In this document: positions 40,418 through 53,952 of the stretch, one piece after another
How the letters are laid out: each line of letters starts with the position of its first letter
Position numbering within the stretch: position 1 is the first letter of the stretch
Assembly: GCA_030789695.1 (NCBI GenBank)
Contig: CM061142.1
Location: 155,716,714-155,780,713, forward strand
Direction of reading: 5' to 3'
Length of the DNA stretch: 64,000 bases
DNA from: Scilla litardierei
Lineage: Eukaryota; Streptophyta; Magnoliopsida; Asparagales; Asparagaceae
Position numbers and translations under genes: made by a program
The notes under the pieces: model-generated
What the model saw: the letters and a program-made list of their open reading frames with translations, nothing else
What the model was told of the DNA's origin: nothing
Databases searched by the model: none

Positions 40418-42244
40418 TGATCACTCCATATTTTACACTTTTTTCCCGCATGTTTGCATGCCATTTAGATCGCTCAAATCATGTTATTCATGATATATCG
40501 ACGATATTACGATACTTTTCACGATTTGTTGTTTTTGTCGTATTTCAGGTTATTTGGAGCGATTTGGAGTGATCCCGAGATACGCCTACTCCAGAGTGTC
40601 ACCGACGACCTCCCCAAGGGGTATTTTGCCATTGGAGAGGAGCGGAAGAAGAAAGAACGTCGCAGGAGCGACGAGGAGGCAAAAACAAGCTGAAATGGCA
40701 TTTTTGGTGTCTCACTCGGCCGAGTGAAGGAGTCACTCGGCCGACCAGTGAGACCCCGCTCAGCCGGCCAGATCGGACACGCATCATATGTGCACTCGAC
40801 CGAGCATCGGAAGCCACATCGACCGAGTGACGAGACTCCGTCCGCCCGAGTGGCATTCAGACGACGCCCATCCAAAAGAGCCGACTTACTGTTTTTCGTC
40901 TGCCTGAGCTTCAGAAGACCCACTCGGCCGAGTGGAAAATGCCGACCGCCCGAGTGTATAGAAGCCATCGGCCGAGTGACTACAACGCACTCGGTCGAGC
41001 GACCCCTGAAAAGAAGACCCCCGAAGGCCCAGACTTACTGGAAATTATCAGGGTTTCTTACTCGGCCGAGCGACTTTTGTCACTCGGCCGAGTGAGACGA
41101 GCTGCCTGTAGCGAAAATTATGATTTTCAGGCTGCGCAGGGGCATTTTGGTCACAGTTTTTTGGACGATTTTGGGGGGTATTTAACCACAGTTTTTGACC
41201 TAGGTTAAGGGCTTTTCTCTTTACTTTTTGCAGCTTTTTAGATTAAACTTTTTAGCTTTAGATTATTGTGATTGGAGAGGAGAGAAAAGTTTATTTTTTG
41301 TTGGATTCTTGGAGAACTCTATTGGTTTGTCTCTCTCTCCTTTAAAAATACTATTTTATTGCTTATTTGAATATTGTGATGAATTCTCTTGTTAATTCCA
41401 TTGATTATTTTTGTATTTGTGCTATGAATTGTGAGTAGTCCTTACGTCTTGGGGCGTGGGGATGAACCCTACGAGCCCAATTTCTGATTTGTGATGAATT
41501 GGTAGAAATATTGCTAGAATTGCTATTAGGGTTAGTTTGGGATTGATTTAACACGGATAGCTAGGTGTTCATATCGATTAGGATTTGCAAGAGATTGGAT
41601 CCCAATTCGACAGGAAACCCTAGAAATCCGAATTGGGTTGAAATTGAGTTTCCGTAGTATCGGTTTGCAAGAGATTGGACCGATACTAGGGTTCTCGGTT
41701 GCAATTCCGTGCTGATACCCGTTTGCAAGAGATTGGACGGGTAGGAACTATCCCAACCTAGGTCGCAGACCGAGTTTGCACGAGAGTGGGCTCGGGACAC
41801 GATTGAACGATGATGTTGATCCTAATGCTAGCTTGCCTAGGCTAGGGTTTGCAAGAGATTGGACCCAACCCTAGGTTAGCTATAGACCGACAACAGCGCG
41901 AGAGCGTGAGCTAGGTTTTACATTCAGTTGCAACTAGTTCATCCGAAATTCTACCCTAGCAATTGCGATACCAATGAATCACATTGACGAGATACGGTAA
42001 GTAGCGGGGATTCCCCATTCCCTAGGCGTATTTTATTTGATTTTATATCTCTACACTTTGTCTGACGATTGTGACAGGATCGCCAAAAGGCAAATTCCAT
42101 CTTTTCTGTTCCTATAGCCAGGTTGTTCGGAGAAGACACCGTCATTCGTCCTCCCTGTGTTCGATAACCCGCTCGCCGCTACACCGTGCGCTTGCGGTAA
42201 AACTACACGGTCGCTCTTTTTGGGTGTACGCCCGGAAGCGATCA
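40418..42244 (+). repeat. 3' LTR of the Athila-like element (1827 bp)
   Basis: Same ends, palindrome array and GTTTGCAAGAGATTGG array as the 5' LTR, with scattered substitutions. It is followed by the TGCAT target duplication and then by the continuation of the interrupted solo LTR. Confidence 0.92.
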
Positions 42245-44190
42245 TGCATAGGGTTTCTGTCTTTTGGCTGAAGTAGCTGTACGGGCTCACTTTTACGCTC
42301 AAGCGACTGTTTAACCCTACACCTCCACGTGTATCGAGCGTTGGTTTTTTTACCAACAACACTGAGCTCGCTTCTGCATCACGAGCCAGGAAGTGTTTTT
42401 CAATGGCATAGGGGTGCACCTAGCCTCAATCAATATGTAGGAGTCAAGATCCTACTCGCCACAGCTTAAAATTTATTGTAGCGTGTGCTACACAATCATG
42501 ATAGAGAAAATGAATGCATGAAATGACATGGCAAGATACAAGAACATGGCAGCAATAAGCAGTTCAAAGTGCTTACAGTTAATTTGAAAGTAAACGTGAC
42601 ATGCGGCATGAATGATAGCATAGCAAGGGTATCGGATCTTGCTTCATTGTCAAGCTAGATCTAGTATAGTGTTGGATCTAGCTTCGTTGTCAAGCTATAT
42701 CAAATATGGTTGTCTAGGCGACTATCATTTCACCGCCTAGTCTCTTTTTACACAATTTTACAAAATGACCTAAAACATGGCCTAACAATTTACTGTGCAA
42801 GTTTCACTTGCCTGAAAGAGACGTGCTGTAAGTCACATGATCAAAGAGTCCAGATATTCCCTATGTGCTCAATCAACGCCCAACCTATAGTCCCGTATTA
42901 TTAATTTTCAATTAGTGAGTTACCAAAGCAATGAAATCCCACTTTTTATCTTGTTAACAGGTGGGTGTGGGTTCCTACAATTTAGATATACCTTAACACG
43001 ACGCAAGAGCTACACTAACGTCGGATAACGACGTCAGGGATTGAATTAACAGAAGCAAGCGATGATTCACTGCACGACAACGATCAACGACAATGGCGGA
43101 CAACAGCGACAAGGAACAACGATCAGCCAGGTAGCGGCACGATCACCGAACAACGATGTGGAGGGGGGACAACCGTACGGTGTTCTACGGTGTCGGAAAG
43201 ACGTGGACAGTGGGCAGCGTGTTATATAGACTGCTGTCGAGTTGTGTGTGGTAGCAGCACAATGGGGAACACGGTAAGAGGATGAAGAGGGTTGTTTTAG
43301 GGGAGATGTCCGGATCCGGGCTGCTGATCAGGTTTTAGGAGAGCGGAGGAGCCGTTTTCAACAAGGGAAAAGTGGGTACGGTGGTCGGCTAGGTGGTGCG
43401 GCCTAGGTGCCGCGGAGGAGTAGATTTTCAGACCTAGGGGAGATGCGGCAACAATAGAAGGGGGATGGTCTGCCGTTTTGGTTAGGGTAGCCGGCAATGG
43501 TGCTGTGCAGGGAAGAAGCGAAAGGAGGCCAAGATCAATGGGGAGACGGGGGTGCGGCCTAGGAGGCGTGGGTTGTCGTGTTTGGTTGCAGTCCAACGGT
43601 TTTCAGTCAAGGGTGGCAGTTTTTATGGGATATCGACAGTTTACAAGGGCTACCACGGCTTGGCTGGCCGGTGGGTGGAAGGGGATTGGCAATGGCAGTT
43701 GGGGAGATGGCCGGAGAGACGTTCGGCCTGAGGAGGAGCCGCGGGGTGGCCGGAGTTTGCAAAACTAGGCGGATTTTGGGAGAAAGGGCAGTTGGGGGGC
43801 TTTGTGCGGCAGCTGAGGTGGTTTCCGGCAGGTGGAGGCCAGAGTTTGGGTCGCCGGAGGAGGAGTTTTCGTGAGATCATGGGGGTGGCGGCTGATACGT
43901 GTGCTTGCGTGAAGGAGTAAGTAAGCCTAGGGTTTTTGCTATTTGGGTATTGAAAAGGGGGTGAACTTTGGGTGATTGGAGAGAGAGGGTGTGAGAGGGG
44001 GAGGGTAGGTTTAGTGTGGCATTTAGCTAGGAGCAATTCAACATGAAACGTAAGATTCCTTATGGTTTAAATTTGATTTTTAATTAGGGGTTTGGAATTA
44101 GGGCTAGCTAGAGTTAAACACAAGTTGAATGTGATTAGTGTGAAAGGCCAACTAAATGGTGTCCGAAAAATATAATAAAAATATCGGGAC

Positions 44191-47100
44191 TGTAACGACC
44201 GGTTTTTATCGTTACTATTATTATCTGTATTTCTCTCGTATTTCTATTTTCTTTTCGTATCCGTAGTTAGACATTTTATCCACGTAGCCATACATGTACC
44301 CGTATCCGCTTCTATTATCTTTTCATACTTATTATTATTATCATTATTTTAAACTACTAAGATAAATCCTTTAATAATTATTTTAATAGTCTCTTCTTAA
44401 AATTTGTTTTTAAATGCTTGATTCAAAATTCAAATTTTCGAATTTAAACTTTTTTAAATGTTTGAAAAGTTTCACTTATTAGACCCATTTAAACCCATTG
44501 ATTTGCTCTTATTCCCTTATTAAACCTATTAATTAATATCCTATTAATGATAATTCAAGTCCCTTCTAATTAAACCATAGCCACGTTTTGAACCCTATGG
44601 CCGAACCCCACACAGTACTCACGCACCCAGCTTTTCCACGCACACACAGCAAACAAGAGATGCTAACAAAAAAGAAGAAGATAGAAACTTAGTCTAAGAG
44701 ACTAAGACCCCTAATACATCTGCATGTGCTGCCATCCTAAACAAAACCGCACACCTAGCTAATATTATAAGAAAACTTGAGAACCCTAGAGGTAGACTCC
44801 TCACGTGCTGCTCTCCAACCACACAAAATTCTATATAATAAAAACATAAGGCTAACATTAGCACATCAACCCTACCTCCCTTATAAAATAACCCTAGGAC
44901 TAAAACTCCACGCAGCCTAGCCCTACCCTCTTTCTGTCCAAACACTGCCTCCTTCTCTTTTCTTCTTCTTCACATCACCCCTCTCGCAACGACAGCCCGC
45001 AGCCATCGCCTGCTCCCCTCAACACCGTGCAACCTCCACAAACGCTCCACGCCCAGATTCGACGCCCAGTTTCTCTCCTCCTCACCATCACTCAAGCCCG
45101 CGGCCTCATTTTCCTCCTCCCTCCGCCCAGGCCGCCGGCGACAGCATCAACACAATCCCCAAGGTCGCCAGCCGTTCTTTCCTCCTCACCTCACCGTCAG
45201 CCTTCCTTCCATACACGCCAACGTACGTGACTTGCGGCCCCCCTGTCCGAGCACACGGCCTCCTCCTCGCCCAACGCGACACCCACCCTGTCATTTTTTT
45301 CTCCACATGAAGAGCACCACGCAACCCAGAAACACCCAGGCCTCTGTCGACCTCTCCGCGACGAACGACAACCTCCCCCTCGTGCGGCGGCTGTCGCGAC
45401 AACGCCCCTAGCCGCTGTCCGCACGATGATCACCGATTGCTTCGTGGGAGAACTTCTCCTCTACATCAGTTAGTATTGTTCGCTGCAACTTTTTAATTTC
45501 AGATTGCAAACGGATTTTGGACGGCGATAATGAACAACCATGGACTTAATAATATTGATGTTAGCATGCTAATGATGGGTTGTTAACTCGTATGGGTAAT
45601 CTCCTAGCAACCGTTAGTTTTGGTTGCTAGGGTAATAATGTTACAAACATTCTTATAAACTTGTCAGTTAGCCTAGATAACGTGCTAGTACCATTAATAG
45701 TATGATGTGGACCCCGTTACGAGATGGAGAACCTAATTAAAATTGAATCACTAGACGTTAACAGGATAGTTAAAAAGCTATTTCTGTCATTACGAACTTA
45801 ATTGAACACGTGATTTATCAACAGAGAATCGTTCATTCCGTACTGTACGTGCTACCAGAATCCAACCCCTGACGTCGCTACCCGACGTCAGAGTAGCTCT
45901 CGTGTCGCGTTGAGGTAAGACCCGCTCCGAAGGAATCACCACTCGCCTGTTAATCAACTAAAAATGGTAGCTTCTGATTGTTTTTTTGACCCACTAATCA
46001 AGACTAATAATTTGGACTGTAGGCTGGAGTGCATTGTGAGCCCATAGTTTGGACTCTGATTGATCGTAACTTCAGCGTGATTGTTCAGGCAAGTGATAAT
46101 TGCCAGTAAATTGTTTAGGCCACGTTTTAGGCCAAATTGTGTGTTAGCGTAAAAGAGACTAGGTGGTGAAATGATAGTCTCCTAGACGACCTATTTGATT
46201 TAGTTTGACAACAAAACTAGATCCAACACCCTACTTGATCTAGCTTGACAACGAAGCTAGATCCAACACCTTTACCATGCTTTCATTCATGCTGCCATGT
46301 CCTGTTTAATTTCAATTAACGGTACGCACTTTAACTGTTCATTCCATGTCATGACTTGCATCATAATGTTCTATTGTGATTGCGTAGCACACGCTACAAA
46401 AATTGTAACTATTGAGGCAAGCACCTGCTTTTGCAGGCACAACCCTATGCCAAACCAAATACACTTCCTGGCTCGTGATCCAAAAGCGAGCTCATGTACT
46501 TGGGAAACCTTGGCTCGACACACGTGGAGGGGTAGGGTTAATCAATCACTTGAGCGTAGAAGTGTGCCCGTACAGCCACTTCAGCCAAAAGGCGTAAACC
46601 CTGTGCACAATGTGAAATGATAAAGTTCGTGACTCGTGAAACAGTGTTTTTCGTAGTTTCTGCTACAACGTGCATGCATTCATCATGTCATCATTAATTG
46701 TTGCATTCTTTAAATGTCATGTCATTTCATTATATTTTAAACCGCTAGTCTCTTTACTTTTTATATCCTTGCACAAAAGTCCTCCGCTGTCTTTTGGGAG
46801 ACTTTTGCTGACATGTGCCCTCTTCTCTTTGGGTGTCACATGTTAGGTTCTGAGTCAGAGTTAGCTACTGAGGGCGAGCAGTTTACAGACGTTCAGTTCG
46901 AGGTACCTGTGGAGACCGAGTTCGAGGACACTGGTGACCAGTCCTAGACTCACCTGGAGTATTTTTGGTTATTGTCACTGTTTAGTAGTTGCTGTTAGGA
47001 TTCGGTGCGTAGCACCTATAACTTTGCTTTTGTTTCGGCCATGTTTTAGGCCTTTTGTTCAAACTTGTATTTTTGTGACTGCTCTGTGATGTTGGAATAA

Positions 47101-47292
47101 TTTCTGGATTTTTGTTGGTGGATGTTTCCTTTATGTCTGCTTTATTATTATCATTGTTGTTGTTTCGTCGCTATGCAAGGACCTGCTATTTGTTTCATAT
47201 ACCGACGCTTATCAGACTGCAGCTTCACAGCTCCACGTCTGAGCGGACCTCCTCACGTCTCACCTTCCATACTTGGAAAGCGGAGCGTGATA
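44191..47292 (+). repeat. 5' LTR of the LARD-like element (3102 bp)
   Basis: TGTAACGACCGG start; last bases GGAGCGTGATA, where the partner LTR has GTGACA. It aligns with 50865-53952 throughout, with scattered substitutions and small indels. It carries a C-rich region (44940-45430), a short conserved acidic reading frame (46847-46947) and TTCGTTGTCAAGC-type inverted motifs around 46190-46270. Confidence 0.88.
46847..46947 (+). other. Short conserved acidic reading frame within the 5' LTR
   Basis: After an acceptor-like sequence (GGTGTCACATGTTAG), one frame reads SESELATEGEQFTDVQFE then VPVETEFEDTGDQS and TAG. The same peptide with a few conservative changes is encoded at 53507-53607 in the other LTR, after CACATGTCAG. 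It resembles a final exon; function unknown. Confidence 0.4.
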
Positions 47293-50200
47293 GGTTTTGT
47301 TGGTGGCCCATGTAGGTCCTCTTTGCATCTGCAAAATATCAGAACAACAATAATAATAACAACATCCATTAAATTATTCGGGACATTTAAGTCATAAATT
47401 TAGTCTAATCTGAAGGTTTTCCCTGTCTTAGATGGTAGGATGACTTAGGTAGATGTCCAGGTTTGATAAGCAGGGCCTTCGTCAAGATTAAGCTGTACTC
47501 GTCTTAGGTTGCCTTAGCAGTCTCTCACCCAGCCCAGACCATATTAGACTTCTAGAGCTTTTCTTTTCGCCGTTCGTTGAGTCCACCAATTTCGGGCCCA
47601 GCAGAACGTAATCTTGTTACTCTTAGGACCCTTCCCTGAGATCCATATTACAGTCTGGTTCATTAAGAAGTCTTACTGCTGAGTTCTCTTGATCTTTAGT
47701 CAACCTGATAATTAGAACATCGGATTCTACCATTTTCCTGATCAGTGCACTTCTGTGTTATCGACCGTAGATTCCATCGTAGCTTTTCATGAATCATATC
47801 CTAGGCGTATTCATCGTGCGATCATATTCTTTGCCCTCGATTCACGTGATCACCTCATGATGATTATCGTTAATCTTTCGAATCTTCTCTGTTGCAAATC
47901 TTGATTCTTCCAATGGTATTTTCGATTTTCCTTATTAATTTTTTTTCCTCAGTTTAAACTTCTTGAAAACCCCTTCTTATATATTTAAATTCCTTACTTT
48001 TCGGTTAAGTTAAAATTCTTTCGTAGATTTTGAAGTCTATTGGTTGTAATTTTTAATTACAATCTCGTAATCATTTCCTGATCTAGATCTTTCGTATTTC
48101 GGTTTTAAAACTTTATTACTATTTTGAAAATTCAAAATAACATTCCTTCCTTTCTTTACTACAAGTTTATTACTTTTAACCACTACCGTAGATACTTTTA
48201 GAATATTTTTCTAAGCTAAATAGAACTTCAATATTTTTATATATATCAGTTCTAGGTTCATCGTACTCATACTTCAAAAATCTCTGTATAAATCCATTCC
48301 TTTTGGCAAATTCTGGTTTCTCTAAAAGCATTTTCAATATTATTTATTTTAAATTTCTTCCCAGTTTAAATACTTTGAAAACATTTAGAATGAGCTTAAA
48401 TTTCCTACACTTCAGTTGATCTAAATTCATTCTTTGAGTTTCGAAAATTTTGCCGAAATTATTAAATTACTGTCGTATAATATTTTCTAACCTATATCTT
48501 TAAAGTTCGTGTGAATGTTTTACTTCTCTCTTATAATGATTTCTCAATAAGCCAGTAAACCATTTTTCTCTTATTATGTATATACGACTCAAACTTGTTT
48601 CGAACAACACATTTTATCGACCTCCAAAATATTTTCTATGCAAAAGGGAACTCCAACTTTTGAAGTACGGCAGTTTTTATACTTTTCGTATTTTAACTTA
48701 TGCCATTTACACACTATTTTTCTTTATCCTATAAGGGTATTATTACATCTTCCTTTCCTCTACCTAAACATTCACAATTATATCCCTGATTCAACTAACC
48801 AAGCTGTCTCCTTATCCTCGCCCTATCTGAACTCGTACCTTCCGATCTTTTCTTTGTGACGTTTTTGGTTCTGGTTTCCTTCTATTGTTTAGACATTAGT
48901 GCTTGTCGTTGCCTGTGTCAACTCTAGTTTAGTAGTGGGCACCTTGGTTTTTGTGATGTCGTCGTGGTGCATGTATATATGTAGACTGTGTGGACCTGTA
49001 TGAGTGTGCTACCCTTAGAATATTAACGATTGTCTTTTGTGTTATGTATGTATACTCAGTGTTATTCATGTTATAGGTGTGAAGTTGTATGGATGATATT
49101 AGTTATATATGTGTGGATATCTATACCACTTTAGGAATGTCTGTATATATATTGGAAATTGTATTGGAGTATATACTAGTAGTGTATGTTGTTTGAAAGA
49201 TACTTGTAAATGCTTGATATATATAAATTAGTAAGTCATGTGTATGTTAGGAGTAATGATAATAGGTGTACTTATAGTTAAGTGAGTAGGCCTATTATAT
49301 GACATATATGTTAGTACGTGTGAGCATGTGCTCGTATGTAGTTATGTATTGTGCTTAGACGTAAGTAGTTATGTATTTGCTGCATGAGTATATGTGATAT
49401 TCGTATGGTAATATGATTATAGTTCTGTTAATATTGCTTGCCTTGATGGGATGTTGTGCATGTGCGTGTACACCGTGAGGTATACACGATTATGTTATGT
49501 CTTAAACTATGTATGGATAAGTAGATGTGTTGGTATACTAATTATAGGTAGATGGCTATGGTGTGAATATATATTACATGTATGTGACTATACGATGAAT
49601 GCATGTATTAGAGAGTGTATTATAATTACACGTGTGCTGATATTGTAATATTATTATAGGGTGAAAAGTGATTGCATTATGTGGGCTTTACTTGACTAAA
49701 TATAGTGATTGATATTATGGTATGTATGTGGTTATGTTGGTGAATGTATACATATTGGAGTGGTATTGGTATATGTATAGATACCGTGTTATGTATATAG
49801 AGTATTATGAATGTGGGTTTTGAGTCTCACTCAAGCTTGAGTGGGCATACTCTAAGTATATTGTTACATATGTCTGTGGTTTACGTGTAGTACCATGAAT
49901 ATAGCGATGGATGATGTATGTATAGTGATAGGATTGTTTGTGCCTGGTTGTATATACCGGTGTGTGTATATATGTCCTATATAGATACGAGATAGGAGTG
50001 TGGTAGTGTAAGTATGTATATGCATGTAAAATAAACATATGTATATGTATATGAAAGTGTGTGATGTATGAGTAAGTGTATGCATGTGGATGTATATAGT
50101 TTCATTATAATGTATGCATGACTGGGGTAGAATGAATTTAGTGTCTAAGTCCACTCACCCCTATGTCGGTCTATTTAAGGAAGTCTGAGGACGGACTTGA

Positions 50201-50864
50201 TCTTAAGGTGGGTAGATTACGATCACCCTAGTGCTAGGAGTAAGGCTTATATAAATCTGTGTATGGTGTAAGGTATTACGTGCATGTATATACGGGTATT
50301 GATATGTATTATAATGTGTATATGGTATTATGCGGTATGTAAAAGTGATTGTATGATTGAAGTGTTAATTGACAAAGAATGATTGTATTTTTGTATTGGT
50401 GGTCAGTTTATGGGGGCGTGTAGCACTATATCATTATAGATTGTGAGTGTATAAGATATGGTAATACATTGTGTATTAGTAATAATGTGAGTGTGCGAGG
50501 TGATGGCACACTTACTACTAGTAAGTTGACGTGGTGGTGTAGTAAAGTGTTACTATTCACCTGAGTATAATATTGGTTGGATTATATTTGTAGGATGATA
50601 TTATATTAAACATGTTATGTAGATACGTAATTAGTAATGTGTGTATGCATATTGTTATTACTATTAGCATGGACGTTGATTGGTACTATCAGTGGTAATA
50701 ATTTTGGTGTTGATATTAGTATTAGAAATACTATTTGGATATGACATGATGATTATTTATGGTGTGTATACATTAAAGAGGAGATGCGAGCGTTATCATT
50801 ATATTTTTCCGGTGCCTTAGCCGATACGATTCCGAGGACGGAATCGTCTTTAAGGTGGGTAGGA
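47293..50864 (+). other. Non-coding interior of the LARD-like element with a base-composition switch
   Basis: No ORF beyond 96 codons and no motif. The first part (about 47400-48860) is T/C-rich. From about 48890 to 50800 the plus strand is T/G-rich with very few C and many TATGTATG, GTGTATG and TTATGTATG words. A near copy of the terminal sequence (GGACTTGATCTTAAGGTGGG, about 50190) precedes the true polypurine tract at 50850. Confidence 0.75.
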
Positions 50865-53800
50865 TGTAACGACCGGTTATTATCGTTACTATTATCTGTA
50901 TTTCTCTCGTATTTCTATTTTCTTTTCGTATCCGTAGTTAGACATTTTTATCCCCGTACCCATACCCGTACCCGTATCCGCTTCTATTATCTTTTCATAC
51001 TTATTATTATTATCATTAGTTTTAAACTACTAAGATAAATCCTTTAATAATTATTTTAATAGTCTCTTCTTAAAATTTGTTTTAAAATGCTTGATTCAAA
51101 ATTCAAAATTCGAATTTAAACTTTTTTAAACGTTTGAAAAGTTTTCCTTATTAGACCCATTTAAACACATTGATTTGCTCGTATTCCCTTATTAAACCTA
51201 TTAATGATAATTCAAGTCCTTTCTAATTAAACCATAGCCACATTTTGAACCCTATGGCCGAACCCCACACAGTACTCACGCACCCAGCTTTTCCACGCAC
51301 ACACAGCAAACTAGAGAGGCTAACAAAAAAAAGATCGAAACTTAGTCTAAGAGAATAAGCCCCCTAATACATCTGCATGTGCTGCCATCCTAAACAAAAT
51401 CGCACACCTAGCTTAATATTATAAGAAAACTTGAGAACCCTAGAGGTAGACTCCTCACGTGATTCTCTCCAACCACACAAAATTCTATATAATAAAACCC
51501 AAGGCTAACATTAGCACATTAACCCTACCTCCCTTATAAAATAACCCTAGGACTAAAACTCCACGCAGCCTGGCCCTACCCTCTTTCTCTCCAAACATCG
51601 CCTCCTTCTCCTTTCTTCTTCTTCGCGTCACCCCTCTCGCAACGACAGCCCGTGGCCATCGCCTGGTCCCCTCAACACTGCGCAACCTCCACAAACGCTC
51701 CATGCCCAGATCCGATGCCCAGTTTCTCTCCTCCTCGCCATCACACAAGCCCGCAGCCTCATTTTCCTCCTCCCTCCACCCAGGCTGCCGGCGACAGCAT
51801 CAACACAATCCCCACGGTTGCCAACTGTTCTTTACTCCTCACCCCGCTGTCAGCCTTCCTTCCATACACACCTATGCACGCGACTCACGCCCCCCCCTAT
51901 CCGAGCACACGGCCTCCCCCTCGCCCAACGCGACAGCCGACCTGTCATTTGTTTCTCCACACGAAGAGTAGCATGCAACCCAGAAACACCCAGGCCTCTG
52001 TCGACTTCTCCGCGATGCACGGCAGCCTCCCCCTCGCGCGGTGGTTGTCCCGACAACACCCCTTGCCGCTGTCCACGTGACGATCACCGATAGCTTCGTG
52101 GGAGAACTTCTCCTCTACATCGGTTAGTATTGTTCGCTACAACTCTTTAATTTCAGATTGCAAACAGATTTTGGACAGCGATAATGAACGACCATGGACT
52201 TAATAATATTGATGTTGGCATGGTAATGATGGGTTGTTAACTCGTACGCGTAATCTCCTAGTAACCGTTAGTTTTGGTTGCTAAGGTAATAACGTTACAA
52301 ACATTCTTATAAACTTATTAGTTAATCTAGATAACATGCTAGTACAATTAATAATATGATGTGGACCCCGTTATGAGATGGAGAACCTAATTAAAATTGA
52401 ATCACTAGACGTTAACAGGATTGTTAAAAAGCTATTTCTGTCGTTACGAACTTAATTGAACACGTGATTTATCAACAGAAAATCATTCGTTCCGTACCAT
52501 ACGTGCTACCTAAATCCAACCCATAACGTCGCTACCCGACGTCAGAGTAGCTCTCACGTCGTGTTGAGGTAAGACCCGCTCCGTAGGAATCACCACTCGC
52601 CTGTTAATCAACTAAAAAATGGTAGCTTCTGATTGTTTTTGTGACTCACTAATCAAGACTAATAATTTGGACTGTAGGTTGGAGTGCATTGTGAGCCCAT
52701 AGGTAGTTTGGACTCTGATTGATCATGTCTTCAGCGTGATAGTTCAGGCAAGTGATACTTGCTAGTAAATTGTTTAGGCCACGTTTTAGGCCAAATTGTG
52801 TGTTAGCGTAAAAGAGACTAGGCGGTGAAATGATAGTCTCCTACACGACCTATTTGATTTCGTTTGACAACGAAACTAAATCTAACACCCTACTTGATCT
52901 AGCTTGACAACGAAGCTAGATCTGACACCTTTACCATGCTTTCATTCATGCTGTAATGTCCTGTTTAATTTCAATTAACGGTACGCACTTTAACTGTTCA
53001 TTCCACGTCATGACTTGCATCATAATGTTCTATCATGATTACGTAGCACACGCTACAAAAATTGTAACTATTGAGGCTAGGCAGCTGCTTTTGCGGGCAC
53101 AACCCTATGCCAAACCAAATACACTTCCTGGCTCGTGATCTAGAAGCGAGCTCATATACTTGGGAAACATTGGCTCGATACACGTGGAGGGGTAGGGTTA
53201 AGCGATCACTTGAGCGTAGAAATGTGCCCGTACAGCCACTTCAGCCAAATGGCGTAAACACTGTGCACAATGTGAAATGATAATGTTCGTGACTCGTGAA
53301 ATAGTGTTTTTGTAGTCTCTGCTACAACGTGCATGCATGTCATCATGTCATCATTAATTGTTGCATTCTTTAAATGTCATGTCATTTCATTATATTTAGA
53401 ACTGCTAGTCTCTTTACTTTTTATATCCTTGCACAAAAGTCATCCGCTTGCTTTTGGGAGACTTTTGTTGACATGTGCCCTCTTCTCTTTGGGTGTCACA
53501 TGTCAGGTTTTGAGTCGGAGGTAGCTATAGAGGGCGAGCAGTTTACAGACGCTGAGTTTGAGGTACCTGTGGAGACCGAGTTCGAGGACACTGGCGACCA
53601 GTCCTAGACTCACCTGGAGTCTTTTTGGTTGTTGTCACTTTTTAGTAGTTGTTGTTAGGATTCGGTGCATAGCACCTATCAATTTGCTTTTGTTTCGGCC
53701 ATGTTTTAGGCCTTTTGTTCAGACTTATACTTTTGTGACTGCTCTGTGATGTTGGAATAATTTCTGGATTTTTCTTGGTGGATGTTTCTTTTATATCTGC

Positions 53801-53952
53801 TTTAGTATTATCATTGTTGTTGTTTCATCGCTTTGTAAGGACCTGCTATTTGTTTCATATACCGACGCTTATCAGACTTCAGCTTCACAGCTCCACGTCT
53901 GAGCGGACCTCCTCACGTCTCGCCTTCCATACTTGGGAAGCGGGACGTGACA
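50865..53952 (+). repeat. 3' LTR of the LARD-like element (3088 bp)
   Basis: Starts TGTAACGACCGGTTAT and ends GCGGGACGTGACA, directly followed by the GGGAC duplication. The short acidic reading frame is at 53507-53607. Confidence 0.88.

Larger units (their letters stand above)
30311..42244 (+). mobile_element. Complete non-autonomous Athila-like Ty3/gypsy retrotransposon (11.9 kb)
   Basis: Two near-identical LTRs (30311-32138 and 40418-42244), both TGATCACTCC...GCGATCA, are flanked by the target duplication TGCAT (30306-30310 and 42245-42249). The Athila-type primer site lies just inside. The order is LTR, gag, protease, GC-rich spacer with palindrome array, env-like ORF, T-rich spacer, polypurine tract, LTR. 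No reverse transcriptase, RNase H or integrase is present, so mobility would need an autonomous partner. The close LTR match suggests a fairly recent insertion. It sits inside the 29589-54266 solo LTR. Confidence 0.92.
44191..53952 (+). mobile_element. LARD-like non-autonomous LTR retrotransposon (9.8 kb)
   Basis: Two long LTRs (44191-47292 and 50865-53952) starting TGTAACGACCGGTT and ending GTGATA / GTGACA are flanked by target duplication GGGAC (44186-44190 and 53953-53957). The interior of 3.6 kb has no protein motif. TTAAGGTGGGTAGGA (50850-50864) before the second LTR serves as polypurine tract and sets plus orientation. Long LTRs with a non-coding interior match the LARD class (large retrotransposon derivatives). 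The TGTAACGACC start and this polypurine tract resemble Tekay/Del chromoviruses, so I infer a gypsy origin. No canonical Met-tRNA primer site follows the first LTR. Confidence 0.85.

Noticed and set aside
30607..41095. CRISPR-like regularity of ACTCGGCCGAGT repeats
   Set aside because: Spacing is irregular, repeats are short palindromes, and the arrays lie inside LTRs of a plant retrotransposon; there is no cas gene or leader.
30311..42244. Segmental duplication of about 1.8 kb at 30.3 kb and 40.4 kb
   Set aside because: The two copies are the LTRs of one element: TG...CA ends, primer site and polypurine tract at the inner edges, and TGCAT duplications outside.
43297..44036. Long overlapping ORFs on both strands
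   Set aside because: They are Pro/Leu/Gly-rich in every frame, lack motifs, and lie in the diverged part of a solo LTR; best explained by base composition.
44940..45433. Pro/His/Ser-rich ORFs around 45.0-45.4 kb and 51.6-52.1 kb
   Set aside because: They are the same C-rich LTR segment in both LTRs, read in several frames without frame preservation.
49805..50154. Tyr/His/Thr-rich ORFs on the minus strand
   Set aside because: Direct translation of TATG/TGTG simple repeats in the LARD interior.
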